Below, piece after piece: positions 33,752 through 44,965 of a DNA stretch of 64,000 nucleotides. The number at the start of each line of letters is the position of its first letter. Position 1 is the stretch's first letter. The position numbers and the translations under genes were made by a program. Source of the DNA: Microcoleus sp. FACHB-1515 (GTDB lineage: Bacteria > Cyanobacteriota > Cyanobacteriia > Elainellales > Elainellaceae); contig NZ_JACJPO010000045.1 in assembly GCF_014696105.1 (NCBI RefSeq), positions 1 through 64,000 of the forward strand. Direction: 5' to 3'. The notes beneath the pieces are model-generated. The model did no database searches. It saw only the letters and a program-made list of their open reading frames with translations, and had not been told where the DNA came from.

Positions 33752-34435
33752 GTGAAGCATTCTAAGCAAAACCAGTCAATTGTTGACTACACTCCGATCG
33801 ATATCACTGAAAATATTTTGCTTGGTGGTCGCGATTTGGTCTATTTGGCTGGCTTGCAGTGGAATTCGATCGATGATCGATCGCACCATCTTCTCAGCTA
33901 TCTTGCCCAAACGCATCGCGTCTTTTTTATTGCTGAACCTGTTCTGGAATTTATTAGTTCCTGGTGGCTTGAAATTCGTCGAGATGAGTGTGGTGTGTGG
34001 GTAGTTGTCGCCCATCTGCCAGATTGGGTAAGTGAAGCTTTAGTGAGCGCAATGCACCACAGCTTGATAGACGAACTCATTGAAAAATATGCGATCGACA
34101 ATCCAATTCTTTGGTACTGCACACCTGCCGCATTGCCTTTTACCCGTCATGTAAAATCCGCCGCGATCGTGTACGACTGTGTGAATGAGCGACCTGATGA
34201 GGCAACTTCGTCTATCTTACAAGAATTAGAACAGCAACTATTGAACCAAGCGCATCTTGTCCTTTTCAAAGAGCGCAATCTGTACAAATCGACGCAGCAC
34301 TCTAATGTTTATATTTTTTCCAACAGCGGAAATCAAACTTGGAATGAGATGAATGAGTTCATCGAGGCTGCGATCGCAAACGTTCAGACAGCCGATTGCA
34401 GCAAAGATTACTGTCCTATTTCCAAGCAGGTTTGA
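33752..34435 (+). CDS. N-terminal half of a TuaH-type glycosyltransferase
   Basis: 227 residues from GTG 33752. GGRDLVYLAGLQWNSIDDRSHHLLSYLAQTHRVFFIAEPV is the opening of GT4-like proteins that start 'DLVCFSHLRWDFVYQRPQHLL'. ILWYCTPAALPFTRHVKSAAIVYDCVNERPDE matches the 'YDCMDEL' segment of the acceptor domain. The C-terminal donor-binding domain (~170 residues with the EX7E motif) is missing; the end (NSGNQTWNEMNEFIEAAIAN) is unrelated. So either a truncated gene or a stand-alone acceptor domain. GC content is below that of the next gene, 67 nt on. Confidence 0.65.
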   Translation: MKHSKQNQSIVDYTPIDITENILLGGRDLVYLAGLQWNSIDDRSHHLLSYLAQTHRVFFIAEPVLEFISSWWLEIRRDECGVWVVVAHLPDWVSEALVSAMHHSLIDELIEKYAIDNPILWYCTPAALPFTRHVKSAAIVYDCVNERPDEATSSILQELEQQLLNQAHLVLFKERNLYKSTQHSNVYIFSNSGNQTWNEMNEFIEAAIANVQTADCSKDYCPISKQV

Positions 34436-34502
34436 ACCGCTTGATAAAGGCACTAAATGAATTGAAATCGTCACAACAACTCTTTTTAAAAATACGAGTT
34501 CT

Positions 34503-36746
34503 ATGAGTTCAAAGCAAGCTTCACCGCTGGAACTTTGGGGTGGAATTGAATGTACAGTCAATCGCGTCGGCGATCGCTATCTTGATCAGCTAGAGCGCAA
34601 TGGTCATGCGACCAGAATTGAAGACCTCGATCGATTTGCGGCTTTGGGTGTGCAAACGATTCGCTATCCAATTTTGTGGGAGCGCATTGCTCCCAACGGA
34701 CTCGCTCAAGCCAATTGGTCTTGGGCAGATCAGCGGTTAACTCGCCTGCATGATCTGGGCATTCGAGCGATCGCCGGACTCATCCATCATGGCAGCGGCC
34801 CCCGTCACACCAATTTGCTTAATCCAACTTTTCCAGAACAATTAGCCGAATTTGCGTTTGCGGTGGCTCAGCGTTATCCTCGGCTGGAGTATTACACCCC
34901 TGTTAATGAACCGTTAACAACCGCACGTTTTAGCGGCCTGTATGGGCACTGGTATCCGCATGGTCGCGATGATTTGAGCTTCTTCAAAGCATTACTGAAT
35001 CAGTGTCGAGCAACCGTGCTGGCAATGCGGGCAATTCGGCAAGTCAATCCGCGTGCCCAACTGGTGCAAACTGAGGATTTAGGCTCAACACGCAGTACGC
35101 CGTTACTGACCTATCAAGCAGAACTAGAGAACGATCGCCGCTGGCTCTCACTCGATTTGCTGTGTGGCCGCATCGATCGCAATCATCCGCTGTGGCGCTA
35201 TCTACTCGATGCTGGCATTGAAGAAGGTGAATTACTGTGGTTTCAAGACAATCCCTGTCCGCCCGATATCATCGGCATTAATCGCTATGTCTGTAGCGAT
35301 CGCTTCTTGGATGAACGGCTCGATCGCTATCCTGCCCATACGCACGGCGGCAACGGCCAGCATCAATACGCGGATGTGGAAGCGGTTTGGGTCTGTGCGG
35401 AAGGACTCTACGATCATGTCGCGCTGCTGAGGGAAGTGTGGGAGCGTTATCATCGACCGATCGCCATTACCGAGGCGCATCTCGGCTGCACCCGTGAAGA
35501 ACAATTGCGCTGGCTCAAGCAAATTTGGCAGATTGCCCAAACGCTTCGCAATCAAGGCGTTGACTTTCGTGCGGTTGCCGTTTGGTCGCTGCTGGGAACC
35601 TATGACTGGAATAGCCTCGTCACTCGCGATGATGGCTTCTATGAGCCAGGCGTGTTTGATGTGCGATCGCCCCAACCGCGATCAACCGCGATCGCCCAAA
35701 TGGTGCAGTGTTTGACAGCAGGACGATCGTACAACCATCCGCTGCTCAATCTACCGGGATGGTGGCAGCGATCGCAACGCTTGCTCTATCCGCCTGTGCG
35801 CTACACCCCAGAACTCGGAGGTTGGACAGATTTAGATGCAGCGATTTTTAGCACACCGGAAATGCGGCAGGTCAAAGGCATCCACAGGGCAGCGATCGCC
35901 TCAACTCCTCCACTGCTGATCACCGGAGCAACCGGAACATTAGGTCAAGCTTTTGCTCGCATCTGCGAACTGCGCGGCATTCCTTACTATTTACTCTCGC
36001 GTCAGGAAATGGACATCACCCAGCCCAATATTGTTGAGCAGGTGTTGGATGAGTTGCAGCCTTGGGCAGTGGTAAACGCCGCTGGATATGTGCGTGTTGA
36101 TGATGCCGAACGAGAACCGCATTTGTGTCGCCGCATCAATGCAGACGGAGCAGCAATTTTGGCAGGTGCCTGCGCTGAACGCAACGTTGGGCTGGTCAAT
36201 TTTTCTTCTGATCTGGTGTTTAGTGGCGATCGCAATCAGCCGTATCTCGAAAGCGATCCGGTCGCCCCGCTCAACGTCTACGGCCACAGCAAAGCGCAAG
36301 CAGAACGATGGGTGTTGCAGCAGCATCCTTGTTCACTTGTGATTCGCACCAGCGCGTTCTTTGGCCCTTGGGATGAATACAACTTCTTGACAATCGCCCT
36401 GCGTACCATTCAATCGGGACAGGTTTTTGTGGCGGCTGAAGATGCGATCGTCTCTCCCACTTACGTTCCTGATCTGGTCAACGTCAGCCTCGATTTGCTG
36501 ATTGATGGCGAGTGCGGCCTATGGCATTTGGCAAATCCGGGTGCGATCGCCTGGGCAGATTTAGCGCGGGAGGCAGCGACGCTCGCAGGGCTAGACAGCA
36601 GGCGCATTCGAGCTTGTCCTACGAAAGAACTCAACTGGGTTGCGCCTCGCCCTGCCTACAGTGCCTTGACAAGTGAACGCGGGGTTTTGCTGCCGAAGCT
36701 CGATCGAGCAATCGATCGTTACCTGAGCGATCGCATTGCTGGATAG
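34503..36746 (+). CDS. Fusion of GH1-like glycosidase and RmlD-like sugar-nucleotide reductase
   Basis: 747 residues. Residues 1-~440 are a (beta/alpha)8 barrel of glycoside-hydrolase family 1 type: ELWGGIECTVNRVGDRY, YYTPVNEPLTTARFSGLYGHWYPHG (acid/base Glu in the NEP motif) and RPIAITEAHLGC (likely nucleophile Glu, ITEN-like). Residues ~460-747 are a Rossmann short-chain reductase: PPLLITGATGTLGQAFARICE (NAD(P) loop), VVNAAGYVRVDDAE, LVNFSSDLVFSG and YGHSKAQAE (Y-x3-K), as in dTDP-4-dehydrorhamnose reductase. The fusion points to joint action on a rhamnose- or deoxysugar-containing surface glycan. No signal peptide; cytoplasmic. Confidence 0.9.
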   Translation: MSSKQASPLELWGGIECTVNRVGDRYLDQLERNGHATRIEDLDRFAALGVQTIRYPILWERIAPNGLAQANWSWADQRLTRLHDLGIRAIAGLIHHGSGPRHTNLLNPTFPEQLAEFAFAVAQRYPRLEYYTPVNEPLTTARFSGLYGHWYPHGRDDLSFFKALLNQCRATVLAMRAIRQVNPRAQLVQTEDLGSTRSTPLLTYQAELENDRRWLSLDLLCGRIDRNHPLWRYLLDAGIEEGELLWFQDNPCPPDIIGINRYVCSDRFLDERLDRYPAHTHGGNGQHQYADVEAVWVCAEGLYDHVALLREVWERYHRPIAITEAHLGCTREEQLRWLKQIWQIAQTLRNQGVDFRAVAVWSLLGTYDWNSLVTRDDGFYEPGVFDVRSPQPRSTAIAQMVQCLTAGRSYNHPLLNLPGWWQRSQRLLYPPVRYTPELGGWTDLDAAIFSTPEMRQVKGIHRAAIASTPPLLITGATGTLGQAFARICELRGIPYYLLSRQEMDITQPNIVEQVLDELQPWAVVNAAGYVRVDDAEREPHLCRRINADGAAILAGACAERNVGLVNFSSDLVFSGDRNQPYLESDPVAPLNVYGHSKAQAERWVLQQHPCSLVIRTSAFFGPWDEYNFLTIALRTIQSGQVFVAAEDAIVSPTYVPDLVNVSLDLLIDGECGLWHLANPGAIAWADLAREAATLAGLDSRRIRACPTKELNWVAPRPAYSALTSERGVLLPKLDRAIDRYLSDRIAG

Positions 36747-37181
36747 CAACTGAAACGACGCAGAGGTTGAAAATATTGTCTTCACGACGTAACAGCAATC
36801 GTCTGCATTCGATCGCAACCTGATCGGATGCAGACGATCGCTGATTGCAGCAGAAATCGCAATACGGTCTAACCAAACTCCAAAAAGAGAGGAATCAAAT
36901 AGCCGCCAACCTCGAGGGCTATTGAAAAACTGCTCGATCGATTCCTGCTGATCATTGCAGCCATTGCAGTGCAGGCTAAGCGTGAGTTTTTAAAGAAATC
37001 GATTCCGGAATTCCCTCTCTATCTTTCGATAGAGAAGGCAAATAGGCGAGTGTTAGTCATAATGTTTTAGAGCTTGATGGCGATACAAACGTGAATTTAA
37101 GCTTCCACCGTTAAGCCGCCATTTTTCCCTCAAAAGAGTTAAGTCGCCTCTTGGATTTTGGTTTCTAAAAAGGATGATTCA
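36747..37181. other. Leader of the hybrid kinase gene
   Basis: 435 bases with no supported frame. It has a short GATCGAACG/TTCGATCG-like inverted pair around 36800-36830 and AAAAAGGA at about 37168-37175, the ribosome site of the kinase. Confidence 0.3.
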
Positions 37182-40100
37182 ATGACCTCTGCTTCAGCAA
37201 CAACCGATGCCGATCGCCTTGATTTGAAACAGCTTCTCAATGTTTTGACGGAGGTGAAGAAGGGCAACTTCTCTGCGCGGATGCCAATCGAACAGACTGG
37301 CATTGCTGGAAAAATCTCGGATGTGCTCAACGACATCATCGATCGCAACGAGCAGATGACAGCCGAGCTAGAGCGGATCAGTACGGTCGTCGGCAAAGAA
37401 GGCAAAATCAATGAACGCGCCTCGCTCGGCGGCGCGGCGCGTGGCGGCTGGCGATCGGGCATTGAGTCAGTGAACACGCTGATTACTGATTTGATGCAGC
37501 CAACGGCAGAAACCGCACGGGTACTCAGAGCCGTCGCACATGGAGATTTGTCGCAGACGATCGCCACCGAGATCGACGGCAAACCGCTTCAGGGCGAATT
37601 TTTGCAGACGGCGCGAGTGGTCAACACAATGGTCGATCAGCTCAACTCGTTCGCTTCAGAAGTGACCAGAGTGGCGCGGGAAGTCGGAACTGAGGGCAAG
37701 CTGGGCGTGCAGGCCGAAGTTCCTGGTGTGGCGGGAACCTGGAAGGATTTGACCGATTCAGTCAATTCGATGGCGGGCAACTTGACGGCGCAAGTCCGCA
37801 ATATTGCCGAAGTGACAACAGCGGTGGCAAACGGCAATCTCTCGAAGAAGATCACGGTGGATGTGAAAGGCGAAATTCTGGAGTTGAAGAACACGATCAA
37901 CACAATGGTCGATCAGCTCAACTCGTTCGCCTCGGAAGTCACACGAGTAGCGCGAGATGTGGGCAGTGAAGGCAAGCTGGGTGTGCAGGCGGATGTGCGC
38001 GGCGTGGCGGGAACCTGGAAAGACTTGACCGATAGCGTCAACTTCATGGCGGGCAATCTGACGGCGCAAGTCCGCAATATCGCGGAAGTGACGACAGCGG
38101 TGGCGAATGGCGATCTCTCGAAAAAGATCACGGTGAGCGTGAAAGGCGAAATTCTGGAGTTGAAGAACACGGTCAACACGATGGTCGATCAGCTTAACTC
38201 GTTCGCTTCAGAAGTAACGCGAGTGGCGCGGGAAGTCGGAGCAGAAGGCAAGCTGGGCGGACAGGCGGATGTGCGCGGCGTGGCGGGAACCTGGAAGGAT
38301 TTGACCGACAGCGTCAACTCAATGGCGGGTAACTTGACCGGACAGGTGCGGAACATCGCCGAAGTCGCAACAGCGATCGCCAACGGCGACCTGTCGCGCA
38401 AAATTACGGTCGATGTCAAAGGTGAAATTCTTGAACTCAAAAACACGATCAACACAATGGTCGATCAGTTGAGTTCATTCGCCTCGGAAGTGACCAGAGT
38501 GGCGCGGGAAGTGGGAACTGAGGGCAAATTGGGCGTTCAGGCCGAAGTGCGCGGTGTGGCCGGAACTTGGAAGGACTTAACCGATAACGTCAACTTCATG
38601 GCAAGCAACCTGACCGGACAGGTGCGAAACATTGCCGAAGTCGCGACGGCGATCGCCAGCGGCGACCTCTCCAAGAAAATCACCGTGCAGGTCAAGGGCG
38701 AAATTCTCGAACTGAAAAATACGATCAACACAATGGTCGACCAGTTGAGTTCGTTTGCCTCGGAAGTGACTAGAGTGGCGCGGGAAGTCGGCAGTGAAGG
38801 CAAGCTGGGCGTTCAAGCGGATGTCCGGGGCGTTGATGGAACCTGGAAAGATTTGACCGATTCGGTCAACTTCATGGCGGGCAGCTTGACGGCACAAGTC
38901 CGCAACATTGCCACCGTCACAACCGCTGTTGCCAATGGCGATCTATCCAAGAAGATCACGGTTGACGTGAAAGGCGAAATTCTGGAGTTGAAAAATACGA
39001 TCAACACGATGGTCGATCAGCTTAACTCGTTCGCCTCGGAAGTGACCAGAGTGGCGCGAGAGGTCGGAACCGAGGGCAAACTGGGCGTTCAGGCAGAAGT
39101 GCGCGGCGTGGGCGGAACCTGGAAAGACTTAACCGACAACGTTAACTTCATGGCGAGCAGCTTGACCGCACAAGTCCGCAATATCGCGGAAGTGACGACA
39201 GCGGTGGCAAACGGCGACTTGTCGAAGAAGATTACGGTGGACGTGAAGGGCGAAATTCTCGAACTGAAAAACACGATCAACACGATGGTCGATCAGCTTA
39301 GTGCCTTTGCCTCAGAAGTGACCAGAGTGGCGCGGGAAGTGGGAACGGATGGCAAATTAGGCGCACAGGCGTTTGTGCGGGGCGTGGGTGGAACCTGGAA
39401 GGACTTGACCGATAACGTCAACTTCATGGCGAGCAACCTGACCGGACAGGTACGCAACATTGCGGAAGTGACGAAAGCGGTTGCCAATGGCGACTTGTCC
39501 AAGAAGATTACGGTTGACGTGAAGGGCGAAATTCTTGACCTCAAAGACACGATCAACACGATGGTCGATCAGCTCAACTCGTTCGCCTCGGAAGTAACGC
39601 GAGTTGCCCGTGAGGTGGGGTCAGAAGGTAAGCTCGGCGGACAGGCGGAAGTGCGCGGTGTGGCGGGAACCTGGAAAGACTTGACCGACAGCGTTAATCT
39701 GATGGCGGGCAACCTCACGGCTCAGGTACGCGGGATTGCCAAAGTGGTGACAGCCGTTGCAAATGGCGATCTCAAGCGTAAGCTGATGCTGGAGGCGAAG
39801 GGCGAAATCGAAACGCTGGCGGACACGATTAACGAAATGACCGACACGCTGGCAACCTTTGCCGAACAGGTGACGACCGTGGCGCGAGAAGTCGGCATCG
39901 AAGGCAAGCTGGGAGGACAGGCGAAAGTACCTGGTGCATCGGGAACTTGGCGCGATCTAACCGACAACGTCAACGAACTCGCTGCCAACCTCACGACTCA
40001 GGTTCGAGCGATCGCTGAAGTCGCCACCGCCGTGACTAAAGGCGATTTGACTCGATCGATCGCGGTTGAAGCCTTGGGCGAAGTCGCTGCCCTCAAAGAC

Positions 40101-43025
40101 AACATCAACCAGATGATCGCGAACCTGCGCGAAACGACGCAGAAAAACACCGAGCAAGACTGGCTCAAGACAAACTTGGCAAGATTTACGCGAATGCTGC
40201 AAGGTCAGCGCGACCTGGAAACCGTCTCAAAACTGATCTTGTCGGAACTTGCGCCCCTCGTCGCGGCTCAGCAAGGCGTCTTCTACCTGATGGAAACGAC
40301 CGACCATCATTCACCACTGCTCAAACTGCTCAGCAGTTACGCCTACCGCGAACGCAAGCATCTGTCGAACCGCTTCCAATTGGGTGAAGGCATCGTCGGG
40401 CAGTGCGCTTTGGAAAAAGAGCGAATCTTAATCAGCAGCGTTCCCGACGACTACATCAAAATTAGCTCTGGTTTGGGAGAATCTACGCCTGCCAACGTCG
40501 TCGTTTTGCCTGTCGTGTTTGAAGGACAGGTGACAGCCGTAATTGAGCTAGCCTCTTTCCGTCACTTCAGCGAAATTCATCTGAACTTCCTCGATCAGCT
40601 TACCGAAAGTATCGGTATCGTTCTCAATACGATCGCCGCCAGTATGCGAACCGAAGAACTGCTCAAACAGTCACAATCGCTCGCAGAAGAATTGCAGGCG
40701 CAGCAAAAAGAACTGACTGAAACCAACACCCGCCTCGAACAGCAGGCGCAATCGCTCACCGCTTCAGAAGAACTGCTCAAAGAGCAGCAAGAACAGCTAC
40801 AGCAAACGAACGCCGAACTAGAAGAAAAAGCCGAACTGCTTGCAGAGCAAAACCGCGAAGTTGAACGCAAAAATACTGAAATTGAACAGGCACGGCGATC
40901 GCTTGAAGAAAAAGCCGAACAGCTTTCGCTCACTTCGCGCTACAAATCAGAATTCCTCGCGAATATGTCGCACGAACTGCGAACGCCGCTCAACAGCTTG
41001 CTGATCTTAGCGCGACTGCTCTCTGAAAATAGCGGCAATAACTTAACTGAGAAACAGGTCGAATATGCTCGGACAATTTACTCGTCTGGCAACGATTTGT
41101 TAGCGCTAATTAATGACATTCTCGACCTGGCAAAGATCGAGTCGGGCACGATGTCGGTGGACGTGGATCAAATTCTATTTAACGACTTGAGAGAATATCT
41201 CGATCGCACCTTTAGCCAAACGGCTCAAGAGAAAAAACTCAACTTCTCGATCGACCTTGATCCACAGCTACCGCGATCGATCGACAGCGATTCAAAGCGT
41301 CTCCAGCAAGTACTAAAAAACCTGCTCGCCAACGCATTCAAATTCACAGAAAAAGGACAAGTCAAACTAGAAATTCGTACAGTCACGAGTGGATGGAGTG
41401 CTGATCACAACACGCTCAATCGTGCCGATCGCGTCATTGCCTTCTCTGTGATCGATACAGGCATCGGCATCGCGCCCGACAAGCAACAAATTATCTTTGA
41501 AGCTTTCCAGCAGGCGGACGGCACAACCAGCCGTCGATACGGAGGCACAGGTTTAGGTTTATCAATCAGTCGCGAAATCACTCGACTTTTGGGCGGTGAA
41601 TTGCGACTCGTCAGTACATTAGGCCGAGGCAGCACCTTTACGCTTTATCTGCCCCAAACCTACCTATTACCAGAAACGAACCCTCAAGAAACACAGAGCA
41701 AAAATTCAGGTCACTTTATTAGCATTCGTCGGGAAACGTTGAATCAAGATCGTCTGACCGACATCGCGATCGCTCCAATTTCATCTTTTGCTGAATCGAA
41801 AATCAATGACGATCGCGAAACCATTCAAGCAGGCGATCAGGTGCTGCTGATCATCGAAGATGATGACAATTTTGCTCAGATTTTGCTGGATATGGCGCGA
41901 CAGCAGGGATTCAAAGGCATTGTTGCCCATCGCGGCGATTTGGGCGTCGCGATGGCGCGTGAATTCAAACCTGCCGCCATCATGCTCGATATTCGTCTTC
42001 CGGCAATGGACGGCTGGATGGTGCTCGATCGCCTCAAGCACGACCCCGCCACACGCCACATTCCTGTGCACACCATGTCAGTTGAAGACGGACAGCAGCG
42101 CAGTTTAAAACAGGGCGCGATCGCTTATTTACAAAAGCCTATCAGTAGCGAAATGCTGTCTGCTGCACTCAGCAACATCAAGCAGTTCATCGAACGTCCA
42201 GTCAGGCGTTTATTGATTGTTGAAGACGATGAAATTCAGCGCAGCAGCATTGCAGATTTGATTGGCAGTGGCGATGTCTCCAGCACTGCGGTCGGGACAG
42301 GAGCCGCCGCCCTCGAAGCTTTGAAGACAGGCCACTATGACTGTATTGTGCTGGATTTAGGCTTGCCAGACATGACGGGATTTGAACTCATTGAGCGCAT
42401 TAAGCAAGAAGCAAATCTACGCTTTCTTCCCATCATTGTTTACACCGGAAAAGACCTGACGCCGCAAGAAGAAACTGAACTGCGGCGAGTATCTGAAACC
42501 ATCATTGTAAAAGATGTGCGATCGCCAGAACGTCTCCTCGATGAAACGGCTTTGTTCTTGCATCGCGTTCAGGCAAACTTGCCCGCTTCACAGCGGCAAA
42601 TGCTAGAAAGCCTGTACCAAAACGACCCAATTTTAGCAGGCAAAAAAGTTTTAATTATTGATGACGATGTACGGAATATCTTCGCGCTCACCAGCCTGCT
42701 AGAACACTATCAAATTGAAGTTTCTTACGCAGAAAATGGACAAGATGGCATTGTAGCATTGCAAAATCAGCCTGATATCAACGTTGCACTCGTCGATATC
42801 ATGATGCCAGAAATGGACGGCTATGAAACAATGCGTACTATTCGCCAGATGGAGCAGTTTAAGCAACTGCCAATGATCGCATTGACGGCCAAAGCAATGA
42901 AGGGCGATCGCGAAAAATGCCTTGAAGCAGGAGCCTCTGACTATATTACAAAGCCAGTTGATATTGAGCAGCTACTCTCTCTCCTGCGCGTTTGGCTCTA
43001 CTCGCGATCAGAATCAGCGCTGTAA
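37182..43025 (+). CDS. Giant soluble multi-HAMP hybrid histidine kinase with three receiver domains
   Basis: 1,947 residues from ATG 37182 (AAGGA seven bases upstream; the longer frame is not needed). No membrane segment or PAS domain. Residues ~20-145 are HAMP-like; ~148-975 contain nine 92-residue units ([52 protein letters not shown]). A GAF domain (~1010-1155) and a coiled coil (~1160-1255) follow, then HisKA with [14 protein letters not shown] (phospho-His 1264) and HATPase ending [10 protein letters not shown] (~1454). Receiver Asp residues are at 1603, 1725 and 1872. The plan resembles fungal group III (Nik1/Hog1-pathway) kinases, whose HAMP arrays sense osmotic stress. Nearby compatible-solute import genes at 52264-56574 make an osmotic role plausible but unproven. 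Confidence 0.95.
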   Translation: MTSASATTDADRLDLKQLLNVLTEVKKGNFSARMPIEQTGIAGKISDVLNDIIDRNEQMTAELERISTVVGKEGKINERASLGGAARGGWRSGIESVNTLITDLMQPTAETARVLRAVAHGDLSQTIATEIDGKPLQGEFLQTARVVNTMVDQLNSFASEVTRVAREVGTEGKLGVQAEVPGVAGTWKDLTDSVNSMAGNLTAQVRNIAEVTTAVANGNLSKKITVDVKGEILELKNTINTMVDQLNSFASEVTRVARDVGSEGKLGVQADVRGVAGTWKDLTDSVNFMAGNLTAQVRNIAEVTTAVANGDLSKKITVSVKGEILELKNTVNTMVDQLNSFASEVTRVAREVGAEGKLGGQADVRGVAGTWKDLTDSVNSMAGNLTGQVRNIAEVATAIANGDLSRKITVDVKGEILELKNTINTMVDQLSSFASEVTRVAREVGTEGKLGVQAEVRGVAGTWKDLTDNVNFMASNLTGQVRNIAEVATAIASGDLSKKITVQVKGEILELKNTINTMVDQLSSFASEVTRVAREVGSEGKLGVQADVRGVDGTWKDLTDSVNFMAGSLTAQVRNIATVTTAVANGDLSKKITVDVKGEILELKNTINTMVDQLNSFASEVTRVAREVGTEGKLGVQAEVRGVGGTWKDLTDNVNFMASSLTAQVRNIAEVTTAVANGDLSKKITVDVKGEILELKNTINTMVDQLSAFASEVTRVAREVGTDGKLGAQAFVRGVGGTWKDLTDNVNFMASNLTGQVRNIAEVTKAVANGDLSKKITVDVKGEILDLKDTINTMVDQLNSFASEVTRVAREVGSEGKLGGQAEVRGVAGTWKDLTDSVNLMAGNLTAQVRGIAKVVTAVANGDLKRKLMLEAKGEIETLADTINEMTDTLATFAEQVTTVAREVGIEGKLGGQAKVPGASGTWRDLTDNVNELAANLTTQVRAIAEVATAVTKGDLTRSIAVEALGEVAALKDNINQMIANLRETTQKNTEQDWLKTNLARFTRMLQGQRDLETVSKLILSELAPLVAAQQGVFYLMETTDHHSPLLKLLSSYAYRERKHLSNRFQLGEGIVGQCALEKERILISSVPDDYIKISSGLGESTPANVVVLPVVFEGQVTAVIELASFRHFSEIHLNFLDQLTESIGIVLNTIAASMRTEELLKQSQSLAEELQAQQKELTETNTRLEQQAQSLTASEELLKEQQEQLQQTNAELEEKAELLAEQNREVERKNTEIEQARRSLEEKAEQLSLTSRYKSEFLANMSHELRTPLNSLLILARLLSENSGNNLTEKQVEYARTIYSSGNDLLALINDILDLAKIESGTMSVDVDQILFNDLREYLDRTFSQTAQEKKLNFSIDLDPQLPRSIDSDSKRLQQVLKNLLANAFKFTEKGQVKLEIRTVTSGWSADHNTLNRADRVIAFSVIDTGIGIAPDKQQIIFEAFQQADGTTSRRYGGTGLGLSISREITRLLGGELRLVSTLGRGSTFTLYLPQTYLLPETNPQETQSKNSGHFISIRRETLNQDRLTDIAIAPISSFAESKINDDRETIQAGDQVLLIIEDDDNFAQILLDMARQQGFKGIVAHRGDLGVAMAREFKPAAIMLDIRLPAMDGWMVLDRLKHDPATRHIPVHTMSVEDGQQRSLKQGAIAYLQKPISSEMLSAALSNIKQFIERPVRRLLIVEDDEIQRSSIADLIGSGDVSSTAVGTGAAALEALKTGHYDCIVLDLGLPDMTGFELIERIKQEANLRFLPIIVYTGKDLTPQEETELRRVSETIIVKDVRSPERLLDETALFLHRVQANLPASQRQMLESLYQNDPILAGKKVLIIDDDVRNIFALTSLLEHYQIEVSYAENGQDGIVALQNQPDINVALVDIMMPEMDGYETMRTIRQMEQFKQLPMIALTAKAMKGDREKCLEAGASDYITKPVDIEQLLSLLRVWLYSRSESAL
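37621..40000 (+). repeat. Nine tandem 276-bp repeats inside the kinase gene
   Basis: The block starting TCAACACAATGGTCGATCAG occurs at 37621 and 37897 and so on at a 276-bp period. Units are near-identical in protein and highly similar in DNA, with the last two the most diverged, so recombination could change copy number. Confidence 0.85.
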
Positions 43026-43962
43026 GATTTTTAGCAAGTCAAAGATGAAATTTAATCGGTTGAATCAGAAACAAAATATGAAGCTGTTTCGATTCAATGG
43101 GTACATGGCTTGCATATTTCCAAGGTAAATTTCTACCTTGGAAATGTCGGTTGGAAAAAGCCAGATCAACAGTTAGAAAAAGCAAGGGCTTCATTGGGCT
43201 GGTCGATCGACGCAATCGGGCGAACAAGGCACATGAAATTTCAATCCTCAAACGCTACGGCAATGCGCGTGGAACGTCAAACAGAAACACGCTTCATGCA
43301 GCAAATGTGCTTGCACTACAGGGTTCACGCTCGATCGCCTGCGGCCAAATAGCGGCGAATCAAGGCCAATGTGCGTGGAACACGACATCTAGTTTGGCGA
43401 GTTTGGCGACGCAGACAATGTGTGAATTTCTCTCAGGTACGTCTGATGCCTGTTTCACTGCACCAAAGGGCCGTAGGGTTAAACAGAACGTTGGTAGTCA
43501 TGTAGAAGTAGGATCGATCGCCCTAAATCCTCCCTTGCAAGGCAGCCTTCGAGCGATTCGGCTCCCTCCTTGTTAAGGAGGGCTGGGGAGGATCAGGTGG
43601 TTTGAAAACACGGCCTAGAGCGATGGAAGAGGGTCATTCTGCTTCTACCGTTCCCGGACTTACTTCATTTCTCCAGAACGGGTAAGGTCAAGCTGAACTG
43701 GTTGAAAGACCGATGCGAAAATGAAGATTTTATGAACTTCAGCAGAAGATCTTGAGATACTCAGCAACTCCACTTAATGATTAAGAAGTTAGCAATTCGT
43801 CGAAATGTAAGGTGAATGTCATCCGTAATACCACTGATATAAAAAGCCTTTCCAGCCAAGCTGATGAAAGGAGTTTAGAAATTTGACTGTCTGTGGGCGG
43901 GGACTATCTCAACTGCATTGCCATTCAGGATAAGCATCACCCTTAGTACCATTTTATTAAGA
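43026..43962. other. Long gene-free region between kinase and ebo cluster
   Basis: 937 bases. It holds the 43116-43145 hairpin and a composite inverted repeat at about 43527-43594 with inner stem CCCTCCTT/AAGGAGGG (43564-43582) and outer ATCCTCCC/GGGGAGGAT, a form common in dispersed cyanobacterial intergenic repeats. A 159-codon frame at 43097-43576 runs through both structures and looks non-coding. The promoter of eboA must lie near the right end. Confidence 0.45.
43116..43145 (+). terminator. Terminator-like hairpin after the kinase gene
   Basis: A perfect 12-bp stem (ATTTCCAAGGTA with TACCTTGGAAAT) with a 6-nt loop, about 90 nt after the stop codon. There is no T-run. Confidence 0.45.
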
Positions 43963-44877
43963 ATGCAACGAACAACCTTAGTACCTGTGCTAGATCCGGC
44001 AGCAAAATTCTTGTATTCCTGCCTGGAGCGGCACCTGAATGACAATGCCTTTCAATGGTTCAGTGAAACGGTTGATCAGGTCAAAGAAACCGCCGAGAAG
44101 ATTTTTGTCGCTCGCTTTAGTGCCGTTCCTCGATATTTGGGTAAAGCTGACCTCGATGTGTCTGACGCCGAGAAGCAAACGGCTGCTCAAATTCATCCCA
44201 ATTGGAACCTTCAGCACTGGAGTGTTGATCAAGCGGGTCGGGCAGTGCTGATTCTGGCCTGGGCAGCCCATCACCCAGATTCGTATGTCAGTACAGTTGC
44301 AAAACTTTTTTCAGCGGCAGATGTGGGCGAACTCGTCGCCCTGTATCAGGTCTTGCCCCTGCTGCCCCAGCCCGATGTTCCCAAAGGGGAAAGTGCTTCG
44401 CATCACTTTCTGAATCAAGCACTCGACGGTATTCGCACCAACATGACGGCAGTGTTTCATGCGATCGCCCTCAATAATTCCTATCCCGCCCAGCATTTCA
44501 GCGAAGATGCCTGGAATCAGCTTGTGCTGAAGGCGCTGTTTGTGGGCAGTCCGCTCCATCCGATCGTCGGTTTGGATCGTCGTGCCAATCCCAAGCTGTC
44601 GCGTATGCTGTCGGACTATGCCCATGAGCGCTGGGCGGCAGGGCGATCCATTAACCCGGAACTATGGCGGGTCGCGGCTCCCTTTCTAGAAGTCGATCGG
44701 ATTGGAGATTTGGCAAAGCTGTTAGCCAGTACAGATGAACAAGAGCAAAAAGCTGGTGCCCTTGCCTGTGCGAGTTGTCCCCTGCCAGATGCAAAAGACC
44801 TCCTGGCACAAGTGCCCCATTTGCAACAGCAAATTCAGCGCGGCGAATTGTCTTGGGACTTCCTCTCTGCCTCCTGA
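43963..44877 (+). CDS. eboA: EboA-domain protein
   Basis: 304 residues from ATG 43963; the upstream TTG would add 15 atypical residues. FQWFSETVDQVKETAEKIFVARFSAVPRYLGK, LDVSDAEKQTAAQIHPNWNLQHWSVDQAGRAVLIL, FVGSPLHPIVGLDRRANPKLSRMLSDYAHERWAAGR is the EboA pattern, an all-helical protein without catalytic motifs. It is the first gene of the six-gene ebo cluster, which in Nostoc punctiforme is needed to move the scytonemin precursor to the periplasm and occurs in many other bacteria. Its own molecular role is unknown. Confidence 0.9.
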   Translation: MQRTTLVPVLDPAAKFLYSCLERHLNDNAFQWFSETVDQVKETAEKIFVARFSAVPRYLGKADLDVSDAEKQTAAQIHPNWNLQHWSVDQAGRAVLILAWAAHHPDSYVSTVAKLFSAADVGELVALYQVLPLLPQPDVPKGESASHHFLNQALDGIRTNMTAVFHAIALNNSYPAQHFSEDAWNQLVLKALFVGSPLHPIVGLDRRANPKLSRMLSDYAHERWAAGRSINPELWRVAAPFLEVDRIGDLAKLLASTDEQEQKAGALACASCPLPDAKDLLAQVPHLQQQIQRGELSWDFLSAS

Positions 44878-44965
44878 AGCTTGTCCTTCAGTGTACGCAT
44901 TCAATCCTTTCAAGTTTTCATTTCCCCAGTCCTCCTCATAGCGTTCAACCCATTGCAAAGGTGTT

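Noticed and set aside
43097-43576. 159-codon frame as a gene
   Set aside because: No ribosome site, composition unlike a protein, and it reads through two hairpin structures.
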